In this document: piece by piece, positions 46,801 through 56,710 of the stretch
Layout of the letters: every line of letters begins with the position of its first letter
Position numbering within the stretch: position 1 is the stretch's first letter
Assembly (NCBI RefSeq): GCF_026914265.1
Contig: NC_069129.1
Coordinates: forward strand, 16,918,945 to 16,982,944
Direction of reading: 5' to 3'
DNA: 64,000 nucleotides
Source of the DNA: Mya arenaria
Taxonomy: Eukaryota; Mollusca; Bivalvia; Myida; Myidae
Program-made: the position numbers and the translations under genes
The notes under the pieces: model-generated
Told to the model about the DNA's origin: nothing
The model's input: the letters and a program-made list of their open reading frames with translations, nothing else
Databases searched by the model: none

Positions 46801-47359
46801 TAAGGTCTAAATTCTGTAAAAACTCATTTTCAACAAAATCATGTAGTTTCCCTACCCTACTGTTCAGATCCCCTACTATCATATAATTTATATTTTGAAC
46901 ATCATTTTCAAAAATAATCATATCATTCACAATATTATCGAACAAATCATTATAAGCAATACCTTCACGACTACTGTTTGTAGGAATATTATAACAAAGA
47001 CAAACATACAAGTCCTCACTTAAACACACTAACTGACCATCAATCTTAAACCATATCATACAGTCATCTACAGTTTTTACCAATGTTACATATTTATCAA
47101 TTTTCTGTGAAATATAAGCGATAAGGCCGCCACTGTCTCGAACTGCATTTGGTCGTTTCGATCTGTTTAACAAATAATAATTAAAACCATCTATCTCATA
47201 ATCGAAATATTCATTTGACCAAGTCTCTGTTAATAAGATTATATCATGTTTATCAAAAATTGTTTTCAAATCACTCGATTGCAATTTATTGTATCGTTTC
47301 CCAACAAGTCCCTGTATGTTCAAAAGACAAAAGTCTATATCACTTTTCTCCGCGTGTTC
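43859..47359 (-). CDS. LINE ORF2: endonuclease, reverse transcriptase, zinc finger
   Basis: The open frame follows the ORF1 TAG directly and in the same frame. No ATG precedes the endonuclease start (LLNIQGLVG, residue about 12), and the first Met comes only after about 95 codons. Domains: apurinic-type endonuclease to about residue 280 (DIILLTETW, YMIVGDLNSR, VVDYVLCKPNL, LSDHCEI); reverse transcriptase about 500-800 (KTACSQLTSGRSGGPDLILN, NYRGITLLSTLGKLFTRIIN, CFVDFTKAFD, the YADDIVIFS active site, FTYLGITF); and a C-terminal CX2C...H...C block (CQLCNTLEDEFHFLLECPLY). About 1166 aa. Translation by stop-codon read-through or reinitiation is inferred. An alternative is a nonsense mutation in a formerly fused ORF. 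Confidence 0.85.
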   Translation of the reverse strand, partial: EHAEKSDIDFCLLNIQGLVGKRYNKLQSSDLKTIFDKHDIILLTETWSNEYFDYEIDGFNYYLLNRSKRPNAVRDSGGLIAYISQKIDKYVTLVKTVDDCMIWFKIDGQLVCLSEDLYVCLCYNIPTNSSREGIAYNDLFDNIVNDMIIFENDVQNINYMIVGDLNSRVGKLHDFVENEFLQNLDLMPDDYFADDFLPRNTKDLTVNENGRLLINFCKLTGLRIMNGRVGNDKNIGNFTCIKGQGRSVVDYVLCKPNLIPHFSSFKVNDPNILSDHCEISFSLSKKVEINNDNNFAESNHESRTVDFIYKWNDEMLDTFKSNLIEDSFVLKLDSLTNNLQNVNTTENLEANLDIFYEEMGSICNPLFKRNILHGTTSTSKSKNKNEWFDRECTEKRKYFFSQLNSYRNNDSDENRSLLTKSRTEYKTLLRTKRYLHDKNATEKLVQARYKNAKLYWNMLKNRQNNNNNKSSGNISISQFEQYFKSINNPDSVFYQEDEETEYFNNRFLNGELQVMFSELDIDISTKEIKTACSQLTSGRSGGPDLILNEILKHGFPHLSGYFNALFNSVLKLGYFPSQWTEGYIVPLFKKGDPNLPENYRGITLLSTLGKLFTRIINNRLNTWAENYYVYTESQAGFRKNMGTIDNIYVFSNIIESILKQNNKLYVCFVDFTKAFDLLLRGNIFYKLIKYGIRGNMMNTIQSLYCNVKSSIKFQNELSETFKCSIGTRQGDCLSPFIFSMYINDLEEEFLLKGFQGLNINTLKLLLLLYADDIVIFSNSEEDLQNGLNILQNYCQKWKLVVNIEKTKIMVFRKGGRLRNNLKFFYDNKEIEIVNQFTYLGITFSTGGSFNKTFEALGGQALKAIFKLKKYLSTFTNLKVSHVLSLFDKLITPILNYGSEVWGFSKADGLEKIHLHFLKTLLGVKLSTQNNFIYGELGRVPLYVHRLTSIIRFWLKITMTAKRKFIRLTYNSMLTDIQNNATEINWAIKVKNLLESMGFAEVWLNQGVVNTKYFIHTFKMRARDCFMQKWNEELRESSRASTYILFANFNYHSYLDTIQNNKFRTALTRLRVASHRLEIEMDRWHKPQIIPRNERKCQLCNTLEDEFHFLLECPLYHELRILYIKRYYWRNPNIPKFIELISSENVTTIRKLCCFVYKGFEMRQFRH

Positions 47360-48979
47360 CTATTCCTGTGACCTTTGACCCGTATCTGGTTGAGTGGAAT
47401 CAGCCGGTTTCTCTCTCGACTGGTTTTCCCGATGTCTATTTTTAGAACTAGGCCTCGATCTAGTCTCCATTCCCTGTGTTGCTCCCTCGTGTGTATATTC
47501 CTGTGAATTTGGATTTAAAGTGTTTGTTTGCGAATAACGTGATTGTGATCGGCTCCTTGCACGATTTCTATTATGGATAACATCTAGGATAACATCGACT
47601 TGCTCTGAAGGTAAGTTTGTTTGAGTGTTTGTCTGTATTGTTGATACACCCTCATTCACACTTGTGTCACGTGACAACGAATCATGAACATGTACAATGT
47701 TTACATTCTGTGAACTGTTTACCTCTGAGTGGGCGTGTCGCTCAGGTGTTTCGAATACGCTGTTTCTATGGGGGCTGTCAATGACAGTTGAGCTGGAATA
47801 CATACGCTCTTGTTCTCTTTGGTTATTTTCAGTTTGTGTCGGTTGCTTGATTTGTTGTTGAGATTGATCGGTAAATTGTTCCGGAATTCTGCTACCTCGT
47901 AGGATTGTGAACCAGTCAGGAAATCTGTCTGCAACAAATCGCCCCTCAATGTAAAGTCTAGCGGGGTACCTTATCTGGACTTTTTTTCTGTTCTGTCTGG
48001 CGTCTTTTGCTGATTGAGAATTATACAGATCTTTCCTTGCTTTCATGATTTCTTGTGGGTATTGTCTATCAATGCCATAGCTTTTCCCCCTTAACCTGTA
48101 AGCTTTTTGAAGAATCTCTTCGGTGTCCTGATAGTAATGGAGGCGGGCGATGATTGGTCTTTTGGGGTCACCCCTACGGTGTATTGGTGTAAATCGTAGC
48201 TGTCCCAACCGATGGGCCCTGTCAATTAAGACGTCTTGTGCGTTAATGCCAAGCTCGCGTTCAATAAAATCAAGGATAATTCTCGTGTCTGAATGACCAT
48301 TATTGTTTTTCTCACTGATACCATAAAAAATTAGATTGTTTCTCATATCTCTTGCCTCACTGTCGATTGATTTGTATGCTAATAATTTGAGTAAACGTTC
48401 ATGTTCATTCATTTGGTGTTCTATATGATCGATTTTCTTGTTTACATTTTGCATATTTACTGATAAATGTTCTATGTCCGATAGGCATTTGGTCTGGTTA
48501 GCATCTACCTTTGTTAAAGTCTGACTGTTTCGGCTCATACAATCGAATATGTGGTTTAACTTCTCATCTTGTGTTAACGCACTAAATGTGTCACTAGTTA
48601 CACTGCTCAGACTGTCTGTCATACGTTTCCTCTTTGCATCTCTTTGTTTACCATTGACCAGTGTCCAGTTTTCGCCGTCGCCATCTTGAATTTCTTCACC
48701 TGTCGTACCTGTGAATCTGTTTTGAGTCTTTACATTATACTCCATATGCTCTATTTGCTCACAGAACCGGTTCACATCCGAAACTGATGTATCTAATGTC
48801 CCCTCAGCACTCATTTCACCTTTTCTTACCCTACTTGTATTTAAATAATCGAAAAAATCTCTGATTAAAATTTTCACCTGCTGTTGCAACCGGAAATACG
48901 TCATGTAATACGTATCAGGGTTTACATATGTTGGGATATATTTTAGTAGTACATTGTCATTGTACCGTGTAACCTTCAT
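47360..48979 (-). CDS. LINE ORF1 RNA-binding protein, 539 aa
   Basis: Starts MKVTRYNDNVLLKYIP. A heptad-rich stretch at about residues 145-205 (KLNHIFDCMSRNSQTLTKVD, then VNKKIDHIEHQMNEHERLL) predicts a coiled coil. It is followed by an L1-ORF1-like RNA-recognition fold at about 210-340: RNNLIFYGISE, then VLIDRAHRLGQ, RPIIARLHYY and KKVQIRYPARLYIEG. The C-terminal third is polar and low-complexity. It is a nucleic-acid-binding chaperone by analogy with L1 ORF1p. The TAG stop is in the same frame as ORF2, which opens immediately after it. Confidence 0.8.
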   Translation of the reverse strand: MKVTRYNDNVLLKYIPTYVNPDTYYMTYFRLQQQVKILIRDFFDYLNTSRVRKGEMSAEGTLDTSVSDVNRFCEQIEHMEYNVKTQNRFTGTTGEEIQDGDGENWTLVNGKQRDAKRKRMTDSLSSVTSDTFSALTQDEKLNHIFDCMSRNSQTLTKVDANQTKCLSDIEHLSVNMQNVNKKIDHIEHQMNEHERLLKLLAYKSIDSEARDMRNNLIFYGISEKNNNGHSDTRIILDFIERELGINAQDVLIDRAHRLGQLRFTPIHRRGDPKRPIIARLHYYQDTEEILQKAYRLRGKSYGIDRQYPQEIMKARKDLYNSQSAKDARQNRKKVQIRYPARLYIEGRFVADRFPDWFTILRGSRIPEQFTDQSQQQIKQPTQTENNQREQERMYSSSTVIDSPHRNSVFETPERHAHSEVNSSQNVNIVHVHDSLSRDTSVNEGVSTIQTNTQTNLPSEQVDVILDVIHNRNRARSRSQSRYSQTNTLNPNSQEYTHEGATQGMETRSRPSSKNRHRENQSREKPADSTQPDTGQRSQE

Positions 48980-49011
48980 CTTTTGGGTATTTAAAATAAA
49001 AATAAAAATAA

Positions 49012-49559
49012 AAATGATAATCAGGGATTTTATAATTTAAGGTTTCATTATCAATTAAAGTGTATTTTTTTATAAAACACATTGAACTTCACATTTTATC
49101 GTGCAACGTGGGAAAGGAAATATCCAAAGCATTGTACTACATTTTACGAACTGGTCCCTTAGTTGGAGCAATATCTTGAGCAATATCAAAAATATTATGA
49201 AACAGTTTGTATTCATATTATATCAGCAATAACAATAAACAAAGAAAACCAAGAATCATGAACAACATTATCACATTACGTTTTCGGGATTTTTAAAGTT
49301 GAAATGTGTTTTTAAATAGCGCTTGTTTTAAAAGGCGCACTTTAAGGTTGATGCAAAACCTTTTTTAATTAAAAAACATGTTTAACCCTTATGACTGGAA
49401 GAATGAAACAAAATCAGTACATGGTTTGTGTACATATAAAATAATATTAGCCTTTATTAATGTTTAAAATTAATAGCTACGTGGCAACATAGTCTCGTGG
49501 ATTATAAGATTATACTCTTAACGTTTACCGTTGGTTTCATATTCATTGTAAGTATCGTT
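49012..49559. other. non-coding AT-rich spacer
   Basis: About 550 bp between the LINE 5' end and a fold-back repeat, with no supported gene. Confidence 0.4.
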
Positions 49560-49782
49560 GACGTGTATGCCGACCGATTAAAACATCCGACTAATTAAAA
49601 TATCCGACCCAAGGACACTAGCAGAAACTGGTAACGAGGCTTTTCGAGTGAGTGGCCAAGCAGCGTCGGGCCGAGTTTTTTTATCCGCCTTGCATACAAC
49701 TAAACACTTTTTTGGATTCATTTTGACGTTGTAAATGCCGTGTTGTGCACCGTAAAATAGCGCGTATACGTTTTCATCCTGT
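49560..49782 (+). repeat. partial copy of the 28-kb fold-back repeat
   Basis: ATCCGACCCAAGGACAC, then ACTGGTAACGAGGCTT and AGCAGCGTCGGGCCGAGTTT follow the same order as the loop of unit 2 at about 28500-28600 (TTCCGACCCAATGGCAC, CCGGTAACGAGGCTTG, CGGGTCGGATTTTT). The hairpin pairing of the arms is only partly kept. It runs directly into copy B of the 420-bp repeat. Confidence 0.6.
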
Positions 49783-50195
49783 CTCTTGCATGCAAATCGG
49801 TCATATAACAAGGTGCCGTGGAAATTGTATTTTATTTGGATAGTGGACCACGTGCTGTTTATCTACAGTGAGTTGGTCATGTGACCGCGAAAACGGACTT
49901 TTTCTATTCTGGTTTCAGAGGAAAAGCACAAAATAATAAGGTTTCAGAATCTTATCAATAGTCCGCCAACAACCGATCTCAACAAGCGCTTGCCCAGAAA
50001 GTCCCATCACTCGGCATAATAATGCGAATGCAAAGTAAATCGTTCAGAAAATCTGCATGTGCACTAACCCTCCTCGCAAATGCTGAAAATTGTTCAACAT
50101 TCAACGATATTTAATTTCATTTCTGTAGTGAATGACAAAATCCTACTTACAACAGAAATGAATTATTTCTTTTACGGTGCAGTTCTGAACATGTT
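49783..50195 (+). repeat. ~420-bp dispersed repeat, copy B
   Basis: Counterpart of 24446-24865 in the same orientation, containing GTTGGTCATGTGACCGCGAA, GTCCGCCAACAACCGATCTC and ATTCAACGATATTTAATTTC. Its junction with the fold-back repeat suggests the two may be parts of one larger element, only the right half of which is present at 24.4 kb. Confidence 0.75.
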
Positions 50196-50407
50196 TTGAA
50201 TAGATATTGACGTGTTTAAATGCAATTACTTTCACTATGAAGGAAATGAATAAAATTGAAAAGTTTTGAAAACTTTTTTGGGGTCACATTTAAACGTAGA
50301 TAACTAGTTTTTCAATGCCAACAGTGAAAAACAATTGTCCCTCTTTTTATTAAGGTACTTGTTAATTTTAAGGTTCTTTTTAAAAAACAAAGTAACAGTA
50401 TAAATGG

Positions 50408-50520
50408 AATACTTAGTTAGTGCCGTGGATGGAGAAAGTTTATCTGACCCTTATATTTATTCGTAAATTTGTCTGCCTTGCCAGATAAACTTCCTCTATC
50501 CACGGCACTAACCAAGTATT
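50408..50520. repeat. 113-bp near-perfect hairpin
   Basis: Arms of about 40 bases, starting AATACTTAGTTAGTGCCGTG and ending with the inverse CACGGCACTAACCAAGTATT, differ at only three or four positions. They enclose a loop of about 35 bases. The inverted ends, lack of coding and small size fit a fold-back MITE or a transcribed hairpin. No target duplication was evident. Confidence 0.8.
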
Positions 50521-50624
50521 CTCTATCTCTTACCCGACGTTAACGTTATGACAGGTAGCCATTTGCACAGTAAATGTCAATTAGTTCTTAAGAAAAAAAC
50601 GTTTTTAAATCATTTGAATTTTTC

Positions 50625-50675
50625 TTTATGAAGAAGAAGAAGAAAAAACGAAGAAGACGAAGAAGATTTTACTCT
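50625..50675 (+). repeat. GAA-rich microsatellite, possible LINE 3' tail
   Basis: GAAGAAGAAGAAGAAAAAAC followed by GAAGAAGACGAAGAAGATTT. The junction GAAGAAGATTTTA matches the 3' end of the LINE at about 43680-43692 (minus strand), so this may be the tail of another very short LINE copy. Confidence 0.45.
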
Positions 50676-51743
50676 TAAACTCAACTGTTTCTTGTTATAG
50701 GAGTAAATAGTGACATATATACATAATCTAAAGATACATCCAAAATCGTTTTGAAATGAAAATAATAATTTTAATATGAAAACAATATAGTAATATTCAC
50801 ATGCCGTTTTGTAGAAAAACATACCAATTAAAAGACATTCAGAAATAATCATACTCGAACATAGTTTTTTACATGTTTGGATATAGGCTAAATTTTAATA
50901 TTAACACTTGAAGACATAATTCACAAGAATTCTAAAATACGTAAAATTATTAAGCAATTTCAAATTAATTTAATATATGATACAATTAACGACACAAACA
51001 AGATAAAGAGAAATACAAACAAACATAACCACTTACAGACCACAAAAGCATCAACATAGCATTATTAATAAAATATGACATTTACACTTAACACATGTGA
51101 AGTAAAACACATATTCACTGGAAGACGAGTTGACTTGGGTATGCGCGTTATCTCACACTTTTCCCAACATTTATAAAAAACAATACACAACTTAAGATAT
51201 AAGTCTCATCGGAGCCAGCATTAACTTGAAAACATTGACGAATAAACTTAAAATAACTAAATGACATATTAGTCGATAAAGTAATTTTAACGCTTTGAAC
51301 ATATTAAAAGTATAACAGCCAATGTTAAAATAATATTGTCAATGATGATGACTTTAAAAAAATATACTGTCTTACAAATATTAGCACCAAAATGATAATC
51401 CATGAAATAACCAGAAAAAACACACACCAATAACTCAATAACTTCTCAATTTAGTCTGAAAATCAACTGATTTCTTTGTTAACCCATCAGAGTACATATT
51501 TTAACTATAAAAAATGTGATTGTCTATTTTATACAAACGATCAACATTTATACTTGAACCAAAGAAACTACATAAAGCATTTGTTCTGCACACCCTAACA
51601 TACATTGGCAGTTTTCTGTACAAGTAATGGAATATACATAGTATACATATAAATATATAAACATACGTATATAGATATTAAAATCATAAAACCATTGTCT
51701 GTCATCATTTTTACACAATCAGTTACCAGTTTTGATTTAAAAA
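50676..51743. other. non-coding stretch, probably 3' flank/UTR of STAND copy 2
   Basis: About 1.1 kb, very AT-rich, with no supported gene. The part next to 51743 is presumably the 3' UTR of the minus-strand STAND/ankyrin copy. Unlike copy 1, it has no 58-bp satellite. Confidence 0.4.
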
Positions 51744-53163
51744 TTAATTTTCGTTGTCATGTGCATTCTTCAACTTACTATAAACATTGCGTATTAGTTC
51801 ACTGGACCTAGACGAATTAATATAATCAAAATTAGGTGATAACTTCCTCTGATATTCGAATAGATCTGTTAAAGTATACCGCGATGAAAATTTGACAATT
51901 GGAAGCGACCTTATAGCCTCCATATATTTGTATTTATATATTGCATTATCGGAAAACATCTTGAAATCGTTTGCATTCCGGAATATTTCTCTAAACCTTT
52001 GTGCTACAAATGGATATTGATATGTATGCGATTGCAAGTATACCGTAGATAAAAACAGCTTCTGAAAGTATTTATTCGAAATAAAATAAAACTGTTGATA
52101 TACTCGTTTACTGTCAAACACAATGTTCGCAAAACACATTGAGCTAAATATGTCTGATTCAATTTTGTCTATATTGTGTGTACATAAGTCTTCAAACCGT
52201 TTTGATAATGCCAATCTTATAAGGTACTTTTCAAACTCTGTCAACGTAGAAGTTTTACCTTGACAGTCAGTATAAGTATCTTGAGCAGCTGTTATATTTT
52301 GATCGTTCAATCGCACTTTTAATATATTCATGAACTGAATGCACATGAAACGTTTAAGTGCCATGGTATTAAGAAGAAAATCATATGCGTTGTCGAAATC
52401 AGAAAATGAGACAAGAGTTTTTTCTGAGGAATTCACCCAAAAAAGTAAGGCCAGATACTTCATTTTTTCTAAGAACGACCGCCGAAGTTCGGCAAAAGAA
52501 CGATATTTAATTGCAAAGTTAAGCTCTTTCATTAATGATTTTAAGTTGTCAGTTTTATGAATGTCTTTGGTAATCGATTTTAAACACTTGTATTGTTTAA
52601 TCGTTTTAAAAAGGCTCATTTGAGGTCTATTTATATATCGTAAAAAGCAGAGCATTTTACGGTTGTCGTCAATTGAAAAAAAGAACTTCGTTACAAGATT
52701 ATAAACAAAGTGTTTTTCTGCTTTTATCTTGGGAAACACGAGTTGTTTGTCCTCAATGTTTTCCAAAATAGTATTAAATGTTTTGTTGGTCCTATCATAA
52801 ACACGAGACAGATATAAAGGTGTGATATGATCAATATTTAAACAGGTCAAAATACCCTTTCCGAAATATTTCACGCATGTTTCTATCGAGATAGAATAGC
52901 CGTGCAGGGATAATAAGTGAATTAACGAGAAATTTGCAGAAAATTGTTTGCAAACAAAGTATTCCGGTATACGTTTAAAGTGAATATCAATAAACTTTGC
53001 GTAGAAATGATCGTTTCTTTCGGGAAAAAAGAACGTATTTTTAACAAAAGTTACGTTATTCACTATCATTAGGACAAGTAACTCACTGTTTCCTTGTATA
53101 CCATTGGTCGTGGCTGTTGTTGTATTAGATATTTTAATGATTTGTTTATATGTTAGGAAATGA

Positions 53164-54057
53164 TGTAGCCCTGTGAACATTTCAACATTCTTTAAAAAGT
53201 GTTGTCTGCTGCATTTCTCATATTTTGTGTTGTCTGCTTCCCTTGATTGATATTTGATGTTGTGAGAATAGCAATCTGCAGGGTTTTGGCGCATTTTATT
53301 TCTTTGGTTTTAACTGAGATCTGGAGTCATTTCCATAGAGCATTTCTATGTTTGGTATGTATTAAATGAATTGTAGGGAATTATTCTTTTAATTGCAATA
53401 AGTTGTATTGGTTGTGTATTTTGTATTTTTGGAAGGTTTGGTAAATTCTGTTTATTTATCAGTATTTCAAGATAGCAGCTCTTTTTAAGTAACCCTTTGC
53501 ATGTGTTTCACTGTTTGCACACTTGTTTACAGAAGTAACCAGTTTCATAGTTATCACGGATGTGAGCTGAGAGATACAGAGGTTGCCAGTGAGAACACTC
53601 AGTTCCATAAACTTGTAAGTGTACTGTATGTAGCTGCAGATGTCATGTATGTTTTGTTGTTGTTGTCATGTGTCATGTGTTTTACCTTTCTATTGAATGT
53701 CATTTATCTCAATAGTTGTTTGTTAAAACGGGCCACTATGCACTTTACGATATTGTATGAGATAAATCTATTCTTTAACATTTTATTTATTATAACTAAA
53801 TGTGATGTTGCATATTACTTAATACTGTTTATGTTATATTTCAGTGTGTAGAATCATCAGATTCAACTGTAATGAACTGGAGCCATTGTAATATATGTGA
53901 ATCGTATAAACAGTAAAAACTCGAAAGCACTAGTCTTTGTTAGTCAACACCGCACACTAATCGGACAATTGCTACGAACCACGGCTTGGTCTTGCCTCAT
54001 AATATATTGACTATTATAGACCTTCACAAAGGTCAGGGGTAAAGGTCGAACCATTAT
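53164..54057 (+). repeat. left LTR of the 53-63 kb element
   Basis: 894 bp, starting TGTAGCCCTGTGAACATTTC and ending GGTCGAACCATTAT. It matches 62595-63488 almost base for base. Confidence 0.93.
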
Positions 54058-56710
54058 AATGGCGCCCAACGTGATTTTTAGTGTGCTATTGACTAGAGGT
54101 GCTGATAACACTATTACATGAATGCTACGGCAACGGATAATATACCACAATTATTAGTTACATTCCATTGGATTTATGGATTACCAATTCACAATCAGTG
54201 CACATGGATAAACATATGATGTCGAGATTAGGCTATATGCTTTTTTCGGGAAATGTGACTTTGAGACATTAAGGACAACAGCATGTTGGAACATTTGGAA
54301 TACCACACTTTGGGGAATACAATTACACTGTCGGAGTGGACGTAGGGATTGCCGAGGACGTCATTCACAGATGCAGGGACCAGACCAGGATATTCGGGGA
54401 AATGATGAACATTATGTGTGACATTTATGACATTTGTGTTTAGTGGCCTTTCCAATGAGACTTGATGTATTGATCTGGTTCTGGATTTGTGTGAGTACCA
54501 AATATTGCCTAAAATACTAAGAATTTGCAATTTTTATACTTCTTTTCATTTTAAATAACTAATGGATTGCAGATTCTGGTATTTAACATGTCTTTAGTGA
54601 GATTTTGTAAAGTAAGAGTGAGATTTCACTTGCATGAAAAATAATCTGGTAAAGGTATTTAATTACTAATTAAACCCCTTCCTCATAAGTGCATTTTAAT
54701 ATTTGTAACCATCCACCACAAATGTTACTCATTTAAAGTGCTGCTATTTTGAAAAAAACATTGTGAAAACTATTTGTTTACATTTATCAGCTGTTGCAAT
54801 ACATTGCCAGTACAACATAATAGTGACCTGACCTAGTTTGAGGCCTTTGAGTGCACACAGGTTCAAATTTCTAATTCAAGGTTATTTTGCAATATTCATG
54901 GCTTAGGAGATTTATTTCCTTCTGCAATTAATGTGTATTTGATTATTTCTGTCATTTATTCGGACTTTCCACTGATATTTGTGAGGTCAGACCCGGGATT
55001 ATTTCTTTTTACCTGTAAGTGACTTTCTGACATTGAATCATTGAAAATTAATACGCCATTCATACGGTATGTGACTTACATTCCTGTCATGTGATCAGGG
55101 ATTCTATTTATATTTGTTGCTCTCATTGGTTGATTGTGGAGTTTTCCCTCTGTGACATCATCAATATTTACTGTCATGTGACACTATCATGTGATATTCT
55201 TACACCATAGTACAGTTAGATAAATACATGTAGTGAACTTTAGAAAAGTAGTACTTGACATTAGATAATGTAGATTGAAAGTATGTTTGTGCTTTATAGT
55301 TAATTAGTCAAAAAGTATTGTAGTATTTAGAAAGACACTGTAGCAATTAGGTGCATAAGTGATTGTTGAATTAGCCATATAAATAATTCATTTATTTATT
55401 TGAACTTAAAAAAATATTTTTTGGTACCAAAATGATTTCATTCAAAATAAACATTGTTTTGAGTGAATTGAAGGAAATTATCATTGTATTTTATTGATGA
55501 AATACTTTGATGGTATAAATACGAAGAGAAAACATGTACATGTACAATTATAAATATTATTGTAAATAATAATATTCATAAGGTTTAATTTGCAAATTAC
55601 ACGGTGACAGAAATAAATTTGACTTATATAATTTATTATTTTTTTGCGGGGGGAAAGTGGTAAAATTGAATTGAATATTTAAACCGGTCATAGATTTGTG
55701 TGTAATGTGAAAGCTTCTTTTGATGGAAAGAGAAAACAAGACAATTTAAGGAGTTATGAGAAGTTATGCTTTAGCTTGTTTGAATTAAAGGTACACCATT
55801 AGTGTTGAAGTGAATGAAATTAAAGGGACAGTATTGAACGTTGTGTGAGTTAAAGGGACATCATGATAGTCCCAGCTGAATTGAATTAAAGGGACATTAC
55901 AAGTTGAAACACTTGAATGAGGTGTTTGAAATGTGCATTGGCATTGTGTATTGAAAATACAACAAGAGAACACTTACAGTAAAGTAAAGTGAAGTTAAAT
56001 AGTTACTGACTAGCTAATTGAATAGTTGTGTTTGTGATGCACAATGATAATTTGTGTGAAATTGGGAGACATGATATTGTGAATTAGATTATTGATTATT
56101 CGGACTAATTGTTTAGTGACTTTGAGTGGTACTCATTATCATAGGAGTTTGACAGAACTTGTGAAATAAAGCTATGGTATATGGTTTGGGACACTAATGA
56201 ATTGATTTTGAAATTAAGTTTATTTGAAGTGATTTGTGAAATGAATGGTTTTAATAAATTGAGATCATAGTTGGTGCAGCAGTTGTGCCGTTTGGACTTA
56301 TTAGTGCGAATTTTATGTTTTATTTGTGCTATTAAAAGTGTTTTTTGTGAAACAAGATGTTGTGTTTAGAGACTTAGGGATTGCAAGTGATGTGATTTAA
56401 TTGCATGGTACAACATAATGTTCCATTAGTTCATTGAGATGTTATTGGTCAAGTGAATTATTTGATCTTTGTATGATGAATTTGGTGATGAACTTGTAAA
56501 TATTGGGATTAATTGTAGTGGAAGGTGAAATGTGAACTCTTGGATTTAGCAATTGTGAACATAGTTGAATTCTGGGAAGATTTAGTGTGCTTTAAAGAAC
56601 TTTTTGACTCTTTGACATTGTAACTTGAGTGTTATACAGTGATACGGAAAAGCTTAGTGATATTTGTGATAAAGTTTTGTGAAGGTTAGTGCATACTGAA
56701 CTTAGTAAAG
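54058..56710 (+). other. long untranslated leader of the LTR element
   Basis: About 2.65 kb between the left LTR and the gag-pol start. It opens with the primer-binding-site candidate TGGCGCCCAACGTG (54060-54073). It contains no long open frame, but the word ATTAAAGGGACA or a close variant recurs four times at about 55785-55895. Such a length is unusual for a gypsy leader. Confidence 0.6.

Larger units (their letters stand above)
43668..49011 (-). mobile_element. nearly full-length two-ORF LINE
   Basis: A 5.3-kb minus-strand non-LTR retrotransposon. It has a short 5' leader, ORF1 (48979-47360), ORF2 (stop at 43859), a 3' UTR of about 190 bp, and a 3' terminal run of TTC triplets (AAGAAGAAGAAGAAG on +, at about 43676). 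Both frames are open over their full length apart from the single TAG that separates them, so the copy is young compared with the LINE remnants at 26.6 and 33.5 kb. AAATAAAAATAAAAAT at its 5' edge (about 48993-49012) may be target-site sequence. I could not define a target duplication. Clade not assigned; an I/Nimb-like or related group with an apurinic endonuclease is likely. Confidence 0.85.

Noticed and set aside
24446-50195. Segmental duplication covering both the STAND gene and the 420-bp repeat
   Set aside because: The genes are inverted relative to each other but the 420-bp copies are in the same orientation, so one duplication event cannot explain both.
53501-53851. 116-aa hydrophobic open frame, repeated identically at 62932-63282
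   Set aside because: It lies entirely within the two LTR copies. Its identity reflects the LTR duplication, with no independent sign of coding.
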